From positions 673,808 to 737,807 of the forward strand of contig VWZL01000903.1 in the NCBI GenBank assembly GCA_013396915.1: 64,000 nt of DNA. Reading direction: 5' to 3'. The position numbers and the translations under genes were made by a program. Shown one piece after another: positions 51,990 through 63,270 of the stretch (the first letter of the stretch is position 1; every line of letters starts with the position of its first letter). The notes below the pieces were generated by a model. It worked only from the letters and a program-made list of their open reading frames with translations, made no database searches and was not told the DNA's origin. The DNA comes from Stercorarius parasiticus (lineage: Eukaryota; Chordata; Aves; Charadriiformes; Stercorariidae).

Positions 51990-52026
51990 CTCTAATATCT
52001 CTTCAAACTGTGAAGAGATTATAGAG
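51990..52026 (+). repeat. Imperfect 16-base-pair hairpin in the probable 3' UTR
   Basis: Arms ctctaatatctcttca and tgaagagattatagag surround a five-base loop. Fourteen of 16 positions pair, with a two-base internal loop. It is too short for a typical vertebrate pre-microRNA, but stable enough to form in the transcript. Confidence 0.65.
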
Positions 52027-52881
52027 CACATTGTCATCATTATAATCAAAGCAACTAAACAATTAACGCTCTCCCAAAGTACATATTTAGTAGAATCATT
52101 GAAAAGCCCTCCCAAGTTTTTGTCCTAATATCAAAATATAATTAAACAAAAAAACCCTGATTTTAATAACACTTAAAAATGCTAGGCTTTGCTTTAGAAA
52201 AATTACCCTAATGAAATGGTCTTTGAGCAAGTCTTTCAGTAAGTGCCCTAAACAACTACCCTGAAAAATGGGATTCAAGAAGATAGTGGTCCCACCCTCA
52301 TGATTTAATGACAATTCTCTCTTTTCTTCAAGCCTCAGCTCCTAGAGATCCTGTGGTCAGGCAGGGATCTTTAACAGAAGAGATTTTTTAGTTTTGATAG
52401 AAATGTGTACTCCCAAGTCCTGCAGAAAACAGTTCTCCTGTGGCTTCAGCCAGGATCTTCAAGCAGATGGAAAATTACTATCATCTGGCCAGAGCAAAGA
52501 GGTAATGTGCATTTTTGGGACCCTGCATGGGCAAGAGAATCGAGTCTCTGAGGACCCTTCCTCTCTTACCCTTTGCACAACGGGAGGGCGGTGTGTTACT
52601 GCAGCGTCTTCCATGAAACCGTACTCCCCACGTTGCCTCTCATGGCAAAAAAAACAGGCAGTTGCACGTTTCAGCTTTTTCACAGGATTTCATGGTCATC
52701 AGTCTAGTTGAGTTCCATGAGGCACAAGCAGCTTGAACCTTGAACAAATCGAAGTCTTGGTTTGACTTGAAAAAAGCCAGGAAATTCTCACTTAAGGTTA
52801 ACACTTCATCTTTAACACGCATTTTTGTGCCTTTTTTTGCCAATTCCCTTCCTGCAGTCCCAGCACCACTTCTTACATACA

Positions 52882-52898
52882 GACACACACACACACAA
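52882..52898. repeat. (AC)n microsatellite
   Basis: About eight AC units in the probable 3' UTR. Confidence 0.9.
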
Positions 52899-53168
52899 CC
52901 ATGTGTTAAGAACGGTGTTTGCCTTGACCTCCCATTTTCTGGCTCTTGTCCCTTTATGCTAGCTGCAGTGTATGATTTTAACCATAGATGGCTTTAAGAC
53001 TAAAAATGGTAATTTCAACCAAGTTGCACCAGAGTAATGTATTTCGTAGCTAATTAACTCCTTTCTAACTCAGCACTATTATAAATAACATTCACACATC
53101 GTTTGTTTGTAAAAGGCATTAAGAAAAAAAGAAAACTGGAACTATCTTATGTTATAGGCCAAAAGGTC

Positions 53169-53174
53169 AATAAA
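53169..53174 (+). terminator. GABRB4: Candidate polyadenylation signal AATAAA
   Basis: A canonical hexamer in gtcaataaacag, followed by a mildly GT-rich stretch. It is the only AATAAA I found between the stop codon and the downstream LTR. ATTAAA at 52141-52146 is an alternative. Confidence 0.4.
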
Positions 53175-53190
53175 CAGTAGAAATATTATG

Positions 53191-54061
53191 GTGGCTTAAC
53201 TCTAAGTTGATTTCATCCCATTGTAAAGATAAACTAAAACCCAGTCTTTTTTGCTTAAGGCACATCTATGTATTTTTGGTATTTTTCAGACATGAAAAAA
53301 AAAAAGAATAGTAAAATGGAATGATGAAGAGATGCTTTATGAAAATATTGATGAATGAATATTCATTTATTAAAAAGGATTTAAAGATTAATTGTTTACT
53401 TCTTTTTGGGGGGGATGGAGGGAGTATGATGACTGTATGTTGGGCTGAATTTTAATGTTTAATTACATATTAAATATGACGTACTGGTTAGTCTTACACA
53501 ATTTGACAGAAAAATAACATGAAAGCACTTTCTTATCGACACACAAGTAGCAAAAGGGATTCTTAAGCATTAAACTACTATATTTTCTAGTGTTTTCTAT
53601 GGTAGGTTAAGGAAGAGGGAAAAACTACATTCATTGACTTAGCAAGATTCTTAATGGCAAATGAATCTCAAGCTGGGGCATGGCCTGTTAAGAGCAGAAA
53701 GTTTGTCCTCTGCTTTATATGAAAGCTTGACCAGCCCAGGACACTAAAGAGCTTTTGATACCCAAACAAGACAGTGGTATCCTGTTTATTTGTTTCATTA
53801 ATCAAATCATAAATGTTTCAAAACCAACCAAAAAAAAATTTATCCAGGAATGCTAATTGTGTTCATTACACTTTTTATTGCTAAGTATTCGTAAGTTATT
53901 TTAGAGGAGTCAGGATATGGACAGATTCCAAGAGGGGTTTTAAAGTCATCTTGACAGTAGTTCACCAACCCCTTCCCCCAGAACCAAAAAATACCCTAAA
54001 GATTTGGAAAGCGGACTGCCCTTAAACCCAGTTGCCATGCTTTGCGTTGGAACAAGCTGTC
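53191..54061. other. Gene-free 3' flank up to the LTR
   Basis: AT-rich sequence with no recognised feature beyond two ATTAAA words and a G run (tttttgggggggatgg at about 53403). It could still belong to a longer transcript end. Confidence 0.6.
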
Positions 54062-54309
54062 TGTCATGGTTTCAGCTGGGGTGGAGTTAACTTTCTTGCT
54101 AGCAGCTGGTGTAGTGCTGTGCTTTGGATTTGGGATGAGAAATAGTGTTGGTAAAACACTAATGTTTTTAGTTGTTGCTAAGCTCTCAAGGTCTTTTCTG
54201 TTCCTCACACCACCCCACCAGCGAGCTGGCTGGGGGTGCACAAGAAGTTGGGAGGAGACATGGCCGGGACAGCTGACCCCAACTGACCAAAGGGATATTC
54301 CATACCATG

Positions 54310-54317
54310 TGACGTCA
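54310..54317. promoter_or_regulatory. Perfect CRE palindrome in the LTR
   Basis: TGACGTCA, the full CREB/ATF site, lies seven bases upstream of the LTR TATA box, a spacing typical of cAMP-responsive promoters. Its CpG is still intact. Confidence 0.7.
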
Positions 54318-54324
54318 TGCTCAG

Positions 54325-54332
54325 TATATAAG
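54325..54332 (+). promoter_or_regulatory. LTR TATA box
   Basis: TATATAAG within the LTR, about 170 bases before the LTR's own ATTAAA signal, consistent with a promoter in U3 and a short R region. Confidence 0.7.
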
Positions 54333-54497
54333 GGTGGGGGAAGAAGGCAGGGGAGGTACTGTTCATCTTCCCAAGTAACCGTTACGTGTGATGGAGCCCT
54401 GCTTTCCTGGAGATGGCTGAACACCTGCCTGCTGATGGGAAGCAGGCAGTGAATTCCTTGTTTTGCTTTCCTTGCATGCGTGGCTTTTGCTCTACCC

Positions 54498-54503
54498 ATT
54501 AAA
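54498..54503 (+). terminator. LTR polyadenylation word ATTAAA
   Basis: The word sits in cccattaaactgtctttatc near the expected R/U5 part of the LTR. In + orientation it could also end read-through transcripts from the receptor gene. Confidence 0.5.
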
Positions 54504-54630
54504 CTGTCTTTATCTCAACCCATGAGTTTTTTCTCACTTTTACTCTTCTGATTCTCACCCCCATTGCAACTGGGAGGAGCGAGCGACCGGCTGTGTGGCC
54601 CTAGCTGCTGGCTGGGGTTAAACTACAACA

Positions 54631-55195
54631 GTCTCATGCTTGCTTAAATCTCATAGTAGCTAATGGCATATGTCACAACTTTTAGGATTTGACCAGCACC
54701 GTAGGTGTGATTACAAGGCCTTTGAAATCAACAGAAAGGTTCTGATTTTAGCACGTTTCTGCTCAATTTTAGCAACACTTCCCAGATCATAAGTAACATC
54801 TATTATCTATTTATTCCAGTCCACTATGCGTTGTATAGTAGAAAAAATGAATCACGTACCAAACTTAGTTTTGTAGTTGGGAATATCTCCTAAGACATGT
54901 ATTTATTTGAGTATTTTAGAGCTGATGTATTCATAACCATTATCAATTAATGGCTTAAGTACTACTCATTATATTAAAGCAGTTCAGGTTCTATTAGAAA
55001 TGATTGGCTGTTTTCCCCAAATAAATATGGTCCTTTTAGTATGAAGACTATTTCCATAGATGTTGCTTTTATAGTCATGACTGTCTCAACAGCAAACACC
55101 ACCTGCTAATAGAAGTATGGCAGACAGCTGAGAACTAAACTAAAAGCAGTGGGAATCCCAAGGCTTCTCTGAAATTTGTTTGAACAAAGACAGAA
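54631..55195. other. Intergenic sequence between LTR and CR1
   Basis: AT-rich unique-looking sequence with no recognised gene or signal. Confidence 0.7.
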
Positions 55196-55558
55196 TCTCT
55201 CCTAAGTGCCTTACAGTGGCCTACCAGCATCCTAAGGGGGCCTACAAGAAAGCTGGTGAGGGACTTTTTAGGATGTCGGGTAATGGTAGGACTAGAGGGA
55301 ATGGATTAAAACTAGAGATGGGACAATCCAGACTGGACGTTAGGAAGAAGTTCTTCACCATGAGGGTGGTGAGACACTGGAACAGGTTGCCCAGAGAGGT
55401 GGTGGAAGCCCCATCCCTGGAAGCTTTTAAGGCCAGGCTGGATGGGGCTCTGAGCAACCTGATCTAGTGGGAGGTGTCCCTGCCCATGGCAGGGGGCTTG
55501 GAAGCAGGTGATCTTTAAGGTCGCTTCCAACCCTAACAGTTCTATTATTCTATGATTC
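55196..55558 (+). mobile_element. CR1 LINE 3' end, sense orientation
   Basis: About 360 bases with the ORF2 C-terminal tail and CR1 3' UTR. It includes cttcaccatgagggtggtg, aacaggttgcccagagagg, the ccatccctggaagc block, gtccctgcccatggcag, and an end at ttctattattctatgattc. In one frame the CR1 C-terminal phrase VVRHWNRLPREVVEAPSLEA is intact up to a stop. It is a typical 5'-truncated insertion in the 3' flank of the receptor gene and unlike the 54 kb LTR in family. Confidence 0.94.
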
Positions 55559-58500
55559 AAACTCCTCCAAATACAGGGTCTGAGCTTTTCTAAAATTATT
55601 TCAGATTTGGGGTGTTTAATTTATGTGGTTCTCATACTTTGTGAGGGCCTGACTTGTGGCACATACACCTGAAAATGAAACCCTTTGGCAGCTTACCCAA
55701 CACAGAGCATCACTTGTCATACTTGAAAATGAAAGGGATATGTAATTATACGAAAAGAACAGCTGCTGTCCCTAAAATCAACCAGAGTTTATATTATTGC
55801 CTAATTAACTGAACTTTAGGTAGTGCTTATGCAAGCACAATATTTATTTGGACAGTGTCCCCTGCCTTTGCAACATGCTATGCAGTAAGCCTTTGTCCCT
55901 GCATTGCAGCCTAGTTTAGATTAGCAGGTTTTTTTCTCCCCTTGAAACAAGGGAAAACCTCAGAAAGTGGCCACTCAGGCCAAGTCTGCCCTGCACTGGC
56001 ATACCTCAGCAAGGCACAGGGAGGCCACCTCCCTGGGTTTTCCCTAGACCACAGTCCCCAGAGCCACTCAGGTCCGGGCTCTGAATCCCTCTTTGGAGGC
56101 ACCAGTCTCTCTCCTTTGACTCCAGAGGGAGCCTTAGGCTAAACTCTGAATTATCCCCCAGTTTACCATCAGCAGTTGGCTTCTTTCAGATGTTATTGCT
56201 CCTGCTGCAAAAACCTGGAGATAAAGCAGCTATTATCCTAGCTGGCAGGAGGCACACCAGCAAACAGCATGTGTACTCGGGGCTATGGTACATCAAGGTA
56301 ATCTTTAGGTTATTCATTCTAATATTGTATTTAAATGTATTTGACTTTATGCTCTAGCCTTGAGGAGTTAGCACACTTGCCTCCAGGTGCTGGTGCTTTT
56401 TATGTGAATGTACTTGGGAGTCTGGAACAGAGCATGGGGAGTTTTCTAAAGACTTAAAATCCGTTCAGCAACACTCCCCTGGGTATTTCCACCGCCCTTC
56501 ATCCGTATCACAGGTCAGGCTTTACATTACCCCTGCACTAGGTTAACCATCTGTCTACAGGTTACCCAGAGCTACAGGCTGCAGACGTGTGCTGCCAAGT
56601 GATGACTTGCTCAGCTGTACCATTAGATATTCTGCTTGTTAGAAAGTGTCTCACAGATCAGATGCTATATTAGTTTAACAACTAACTGCTGCTTCACACT
56701 TTCCCCATCTAAAATGCCAGCACTGCCACTAGAGACCCCATTTTCTCATCCTTTGAAAATTACTAGAAAAAGGGGAATTTGCAGGCTGTCAGGCAATTAA
56801 GAGCCTCTCTCTGTACACCCAGGCTCAAATTTTGCTGCAGGTTATACATTTAATCCACAGGGACAGAGGTAATTTGGTACAAAATTCTTCCTGCCTAGGG
56901 CTACTCTTAAGAGTTTGCAGGACAAAACACCACTAAAGTAGGTAGATGCAGAAGTATTTAAAATTGCTGGCATATTTTTTTCTTCCGGGGATATTTAATG
57001 TGAAAAGCACAAACAGTCGCGGGAGCAGGAACCAGCATGCAGTAAATCTCCCAATGCAGGCAGCCCGAGAGCTAGGCTGGAGCCAGGCACTTGTGCTCCT
57101 CTTGCTTTCAAAGGTCTTTCTTCTCGGCTGAGCAGCTGGAGAGTTTTGGTGGAAATTCCCAGCTCAGCTGAGAACAGTCCTGGTACACGACCCAGAGCAC
57201 CCTTTGGGCACGTGCTCTACACATCTGCCTCTGATGTAAAAAGCTGACCAAAACACTGCATCTACCTGCATCTTAGATGGAGAGGAGCCTCCTGTCATGA
57301 AAAGGCTCCAGGTGCAAGCAGGTATCTGTGAGTGCCTTCAAGGCATGGACTCTCTATTTCCTGCTGCTTCTCCTGGACAGTTGCACAGTGGACGTGCTGC
57401 TTTGCCCTTCAGAACTGCCTGAGGACACACGGGCTGAATTCATTCCCTCTCACATGGCACGTTTATCTGAGGCACCCAGTTAGTCCCTCAGTCATTATAG
57501 ACCCTATTTATAACCAATGGAAACACATACTATCACCCTGATGGCTATTTAAAGCCCACATCTGGAGTTCCAAGCCAACATTTTTTGTTTTAATTCTTCG
57601 ACTAGCTGCAAAACCAGCCTCCAGAGAAAATCGTGAGCGACGACAGAGGGAAATGTGTGCCCAGCAGTGCTGCTGCACAATGCTCTGCAGTTGCCGTGCT
57701 TGAAGTTTGCTAGTGGCAGGGAGCACAAGAGAGGAGTAAGGCCAGAGAAATAGAAATAATTCCTACACTTGCCTAGACTGATAATATTTTGGACTAAACT
57801 GTTTCAGTTCCATATGATAGAAAACATCCTACGATGCAAGTGATCCTGTATCACGGTTAACATTTTGTCCCACTCGCCTCCCCTTCGGTATCGGTGAGAG
57901 CGAAGAGTGGGCTTACAACTTTGGCTGGAAACTCGGGACCATGTTGGCAGTTGGGAATAACTTCTGATTGCTAGTTGGGATTGGAAAAGAGTGACGTGAC
58001 TTCATCTGCAAACAGGAACAATTTCAAGACACCTTTTCCCATGAACTTAAAGCTCCTGACTTGGCCTTATTCTAAGCTGGAAGTGTCTACAACTGCACAT
58101 AGTGCAAAGTATTAATAGTGAAACAACCTAAAGGATACCCATAACCTGCTTGATTGAGTATTACTGTCAACAATTACATTTGCAAAGTATGCATAGTTTA
58201 TAATGACAGTGATTAGGTATTCTATATGGGCAGTCCATATAGCACACTTCTATGTATCGCATTTGCTTTGACAAGGCATTTTTTGGTGAAGCCAATGCTG
58301 GGATGATTTCCTAATGACCTCACTGATGTTAATTTTTTCTTGATCATCATTTCATGCAGACCTGTTACATTCCGAATGCAGATGACAGTTTTGACATTCA
58401 CAAAGATGTAGGTTTAATTATTATCTTGATTACTTGAGCTGGAAAGCCAGATGCCTAAATATCATGAAAGGCCGAGTAGAACAAATCCTGATAGTTGCTA

Positions 58501-60631
58501 TCTTTCAGTGTTAGAAACGTTACTTGGATTAGAAGGTGACTTAAAAAATTATAACAAGTAATTGGAAAAACAAGGGCTTTTTTTTCTTCTTTGCACGACT
58601 CTTTTCCTACATGCGTTATTTAAACATTGTTTAAACAAGAATCTGGTCCTAAAAGATGCAGGAATTGGAGCTGGAGTACAAAGGACATGTAAATTACCTC
58701 AAATAAGAGAGAACAGAAAGGAGAGGTACCCAAGACACCAAGTTATATAAAGATCTGATAGTTTTTCCCCGTGTCCCATGGTAGGTAACACTTTATTGTT
58801 AAGAGACTCACATAAAGCACAGCAAGCCTCCTCTTTTATAGCAGAGAATTTGTCAATATCCTTTACTCTTATGTGCATGATTTATAAATCTATTTTCTAA
58901 AGCAATTTGAGGGTTATAAAATCATACCATTATTTAGTACATGGCTCCTTACGGATTCTGGTTTATCAACTGTTAGGTAAAGAGTGGAAAAAACATCTGC
59001 TAATCACTCATTAAACTAGAATAGATTCAAACAAATGACTACTGTTAAGAGTCCTGATCCAAAGCCCATTATAGTCGACAGAAAACTCTTGGAGGTTTCG
59101 ACAGACTTTGCATAGCTCCTGAAGTTAATATTAGCCAGACTGATGGAAAAATTACGTCTTAATTGATTACATAAAATTCAAGATATAAAAAAATGCCAGA
59201 ACTTAAGGCATCATGGGAAAGATCAAAATACGGTAGAGGACTAAAACCTGAAATTGCAATAGCCGCAGGGGACAGAAATTTGTGCGATTTTAGTTTAATC
59301 GAGTACTTTGCAACTGGTAAGGTGACGAATACTCAGACTGCATTTTCATTTGTCCATGGATGCCCACAAAACCCAGACTTGCCCCTTAGCAAAAAAATGC
59401 CAAACCAAATAAAAAATCTCCAAACCACTCTCAAAAAAATGGAAGTGGAGCACCTTTGGCAGGTGAGATGACTCTCCCCACCTCTGGAGGCAGGCTGATG
59501 TCCTACTGCAACAGATAAGTATTCTTATTATTTTTAATTATTACAAATGCTTATATCATAATATTAATAGTTTTATTGTTATTTAATAATAATAGAGAGA
59601 TATTGCATGCTTTGTTGAAAAGGAAACCTTATCTAAGAGCAGACTGTGTTGAAGCCAAAGATATGAGACATTTTTGGCCAGAAACTGCTTACGGATGTAC
59701 AAAAACAAGAAGAGGGACCTGATTTTTGTGCCATTTCCTGCCCACTGACACCAGCCCAGCAGTCTGAGGGTGAGTTACTACTGGTTTAAACAAGGACAGA
59801 GAAATCACAACAACTGCGAAGGATGAGAACCTCGAATGCAGGGAGGCAAGGGGAGTTACTGCCATGCTGCTGATAACGTAGCATTTTTTGGAGAATTTCT
59901 GTTTAAAATTTAAGTGGCCCATTTGGAGTTCAGTGCTGTCTGGGATGGCAAATGATCTTGAAAGGCATATTTAGTAGCTTCAGCGGTAATAAGAAAAACT
60001 GTTGATAGCCGCTGAAGCACCGTCTTTGTGGATATACACCTTTTTCCATTGTAAAGCGATTGTAAAACATGAAGGAAAGAGCTTCAGGGCACTGACTGGA
60101 TGAGGGTCTGATGGCTCGCTGTGGGTATTTTCAGTGCGCTCAGTCCTATTGATAGCTGCTGACTAACAAAAAGGCTGCCAGCAAATCCTGCGCTCATTTC
60201 CATTTTCATTGGCTTTTTCGAGAGCGAGACCTGAACATCGGGAGCATCCTGCCTTGTCAAAGCCAGGCAGTCCCGTCACTCACTCCTTTTCGCGCAGTGA
60301 TTAGCCTCTACCTTGAAGTCCCAGAGACTGCCCCGATGGCTCCAGCCCAGAGAATGCTGCAGACTCTTGCCGCTCAGATGGTTGGAAAGCTCTCCGGGCT
60401 GAAAGTACTTATGGCTGATTTTTTCCCTCTTTTTTTTTTTTTTGTCAAAATTGCCCTTTAGCTCAAATAGCCCTTCTCCGTCTGGCATTTAATCTTTTGA
60501 TGTATTTCTAGAGAGAAATCACATCTTTCTCAACCTTGCCTTTGCTGAGCTGCAACAAGTTAATTTTTAGTCATATCGTGCCTTCTCTTACCACCGTCTT
60601 AGTCTTTCTCTCACCTGTTCCAGAAAACAAT

Positions 60632-60656
60632 AATCATCATGATCATCATCATCATC
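60632..60656. repeat. ATC trinucleotide microsatellite
   Basis: Imperfect (ATC)n interrupted by atg. Confidence 0.85.
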
Positions 60657-61549
60657 CTTTTTCTGGACCATAAATGACCAAAATATTATATACTGTTCCT
60701 GCTGTCTTTATTCCTCTGGATTACACACTCTCTTGTGTTGTTTGGACACACTCTCCTCATAACAATTGTCAGTCTCTTCCCCTGACCAGCCTTTAGCTCA
60801 TCATTTATTTTCAATCTTCTTTTGTGTCTCTAATTCTCTCCTCCCTGTGCTGTCCACTTGCCTTTTGATATAAGGAAAGGACTTTGTGGTAACACATATT
60901 ACAGGGAAGGAAAAGCCCTCAATTAAAGGTGAAGAGAAAGATTGCTTTCCATCTCACTGATGAGTGACAGAGCCCATGTTGTCTGTATCTTTCACCCAGC
61001 TCCACTGACAAATAAGGCAAAAACAGGTTTTGAAGCGCAGAGAAATCCAGACGTCGACAGGTGATGGATATTTTCCAAGGTGCCATATTTCCTACGCAAG
61101 GTCCTGGGGCTCAGGCTTAACACACCCCTGTGAGCACTAATGCTGGCAGGAAGAGACTCTGAACACTGAATTAGCTCAGAGTTTGAAACCAAAGCCACTG
61201 TCCATGTGTGAAGCGAGGCGCTTGGGACGGGGCTGTGGTGGACCACAGCACCTCCTCTCGCCATCTCAGCTAAGCATAAAGCCTGCTCACAGAAGTTGTC
61301 GTCAACAACCACCCAGGAGAAAAACGGCAGCAATGGCAACAACCAAGCACGGAGCAGAGCAGTGCACTGCGCTTATAACTAAGTGTTGGTGTCTCCGGCT
61401 GCCCGGTGTGGGTTGTGCCCTGCAGGCACAGCCGGCAGCCCACTGGAGCAGGGGTGCTTCAGAAAGCCAAAGGAGCTTTCCTGCTGATGCAGAGATGTGT
61501 TTTAAAACCCATCACTGAATACTAGCTGACATTTTCTAAAATGACTAAA

Positions 61550-61598
61550 ACTGCCTGCCCTTTCCTTTCCCTTTCCATTTTTTTTTTTTTTTTTTTTT
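61550..61598. repeat. Polypyrimidine tract ending in 21 T
   Basis: A pure pyrimidine stretch (repeated ccctttcct units) leading into 21 T. On the minus strand it reads as a long A tail with GGAAA repeats, but no retroelement body is recognisable next to it. Confidence 0.85.
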
Positions 61599-62844
61599 GG
61601 GTACTCCACTTGCTGGGCTGCCCGGAGTCCTGATTTCCAAAATGTCCCTGCTGAAAATCAGATCCCATTCAAGCCCCAAGGCAAGTGGTGATCCCACAGC
61701 CTGTTGTGACCTGCTGGTTCTAGTGGGAAGTGGGAAGATGCTTTGCTTGACAGGACAGAAAGAAGCTGAAGACAAAGCCAAGGACAAAGGTCGTTTAATA
61801 CAGAGACCTGATCCATGAGCAGCAGTTGAGCAATTAAATTGTCAGTGTCAGTCCTCTCTACACCAAATATCTGTTACTCCCCAAAGGTGTCATGGACTGA
61901 CTGCTACGCCTGGGTTTGGGTTCACCAAAGCCCAGGACAAGCTGGAGGCATGTCTGTAAGGAAGGTGCCTGTTTTGGTGCTAACACCTGAGGAAGCTGGG
62001 GAAAAGAGGTGATATTTATTTGCAATCCCGCTCAAACAGAGCAATACAAAAGTATCTCTTTTTGCCAAACAAAGCCTCAAAGTCTCTGTCAACACGACAT
62101 GTGGGGAAGTTGGGGGAGAAAGCACCTGGCCTTGGCTCCCCTTCCTGTGAGGACACATGGTCCTAGCTCCAGTGGAGCTGATGGTGTCTGTCCCCAGAGA
62201 CTTTCATCTATCCTTCATTTGAAGGATGGTGGAGCTAATGGGATGTCATCCCACCCTGTGTGCCAGGAAAAGCCTCTCTGTGGCTCCGGGGCTCCTCTAC
62301 AGCTGATCCTAACGGTGCCTGAAAAGATGCTCTGTAAAGGGTCAAGTGCAATACCAAGAGCAACTTGTATTATTAAATACATATCTTGTTTGGACTCCAG
62401 TTCTTTTAAGTTTTCCAGTTATACTATATCAAGGATGAAAGCAACCTTGAAGAGGCAAAAGTTGAGCGCTACACTAGAATTCATTCTCATCAGAGCTCTT
62501 ACCGGAGGACAAGAGGATTGTTTATGGTTTTCCAAATAACAGAGTACTTGTCACAGCTGCAGTTGTGGGCTTTTTTAATCTAATTGCTGACTTGAAATGC
62601 AAATGACTGTAAAATTTCACAGACACATTTTAAAAATGCAAATTGCATGTGATGACAAAGTAATTTGCATGTACTATTTTTCATTGCTCACGAGTAGCAT
62701 TTTTTGTTTGTCTGGGGATATTTTTTTGAAAACTTCCCAGGCAGTTAAAATGCCTAGCTTAAACTATCGACATACATCCTCATATTGACAAATAAAAATG
62801 CTTGTTATATTAGGGACATACTTTGCACATTTTGAAGAGCAAAT

Positions 62845-63270
62845 ATGTTACAGATGAGCATGGTCTCTGCAACCTTAATTCCCACTGCTGTATATGAATT
62901 AATGCAGTAAGTTGCAGGTCCTTAGCTGTGTGATTTTTCGTGCAGCAGCAATATATCAGAATGGGCCAAAGTTTTAACAACTGTCTGGCTGAAAAGTCTA
63001 AATATTTGAAGCTGGTGGGGATGCTTGGACGCTCAAAAACTTCAGTCAGAAGTCCGAATGTTACAGATGAGCATGGTCTCTGCAACCTTAATTCCCACTG
63101 CTGTATATGAATTAATGCAGTAAGTTGCAGGTCCTTAGCTGTGTGATTTTTCGTGCAGCAGCAATATATCAGAATGGGCCAAAGTTTTAACAACTGTCTG
63201 GCTGAAAAGTCTAAATATTTGAAGCTGGTGGGGATGCTTGGACGCTCAAAAACTTCAGTCAGAAGTCCGA
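62845..63270. repeat. Exact 213 bp tandem duplication
   Basis: Two head-to-tail copies, 62845-63057 and 63058-63270, each starting atgttacagatgagcatgg and ending cagaagtccga. By reading I find no difference between them. The match extends one further base and then stops on both sides. The unit is unique-looking sequence with no recognised repeat or coding signal; a minus-strand frame happens to run through both copies. Exact identity implies a very recent event, a polymorphic duplication or an assembly artefact. Confidence 0.95.

Larger units (their letters stand above)
49760..53190 (+). other. GABRB4: Probable 3' untranslated region
   Basis: Sequence after the stop is AT-rich with many ATTTA words and an AT microsatellite within 100 bases of the stop. 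A canonical AATAAA occurs at 53169-53174 with a moderately GT-rich stretch (tggtggctt) about 20 bases later. It would give a 3' UTR of about 3.4 kb. ATTAAA variants occur at 52141 and elsewhere, so shorter forms are possible. A GC-richer segment sits at 51.58-51.86 kb and a short hairpin at 51990-52026. The extent is inferred from signals only. Confidence 0.4.
54062..54630 (+). mobile_element. Solo LTR of an endogenous retrovirus-like element
   Basis: This 569-base element is bounded by TGTCATGG and ...CTACAACA, the TG...CA ends of an LTR. It contains a TATA box at 54325-54332 and an ATTAAA polyadenylation word at 54498-54503, giving a U3-R-U5 layout in + orientation. No gag, pol or env coding sequence, primer-binding site or second LTR is adjacent, so it is a solo LTR left by recombination. 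Flanking bases share only gtc, so the target-site duplication is decayed or my boundaries are off by a few bases. I recognise the general form as a common bird LTR but cannot name the family securely. Confidence 0.8.
55559..62844. other. Intergenic region, no gene recognised
   Basis: About 7.3 kb with no exon, interspersed repeat or RNA gene that I can identify. It contains an ATC trinucleotide array at 60632-60656, a 14-base T run at 60430-60443 and a pyrimidine tract ending in 21 T at 61550-61598. A 176-codon frame at 62009-62539 on the + strand is the longest in the window, but its product shows no domain, biased repeat or familiar phrase. I treat it as chance. Confidence 0.65.

Noticed and set aside
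53996..54499. 167-codon minus-strand and 136-codon plus-strand frames near 54 kb
   Set aside because: They lie within the solo LTR and are not retroviral or host coding sequence.
62009..62539. 176-codon open frame on the + strand, the longest in the window
   Set aside because: No recognisable domain or motif, no splice or promoter context, and composition like its surroundings. A frame of this length is not remarkable in 64 kb searched in six frames.
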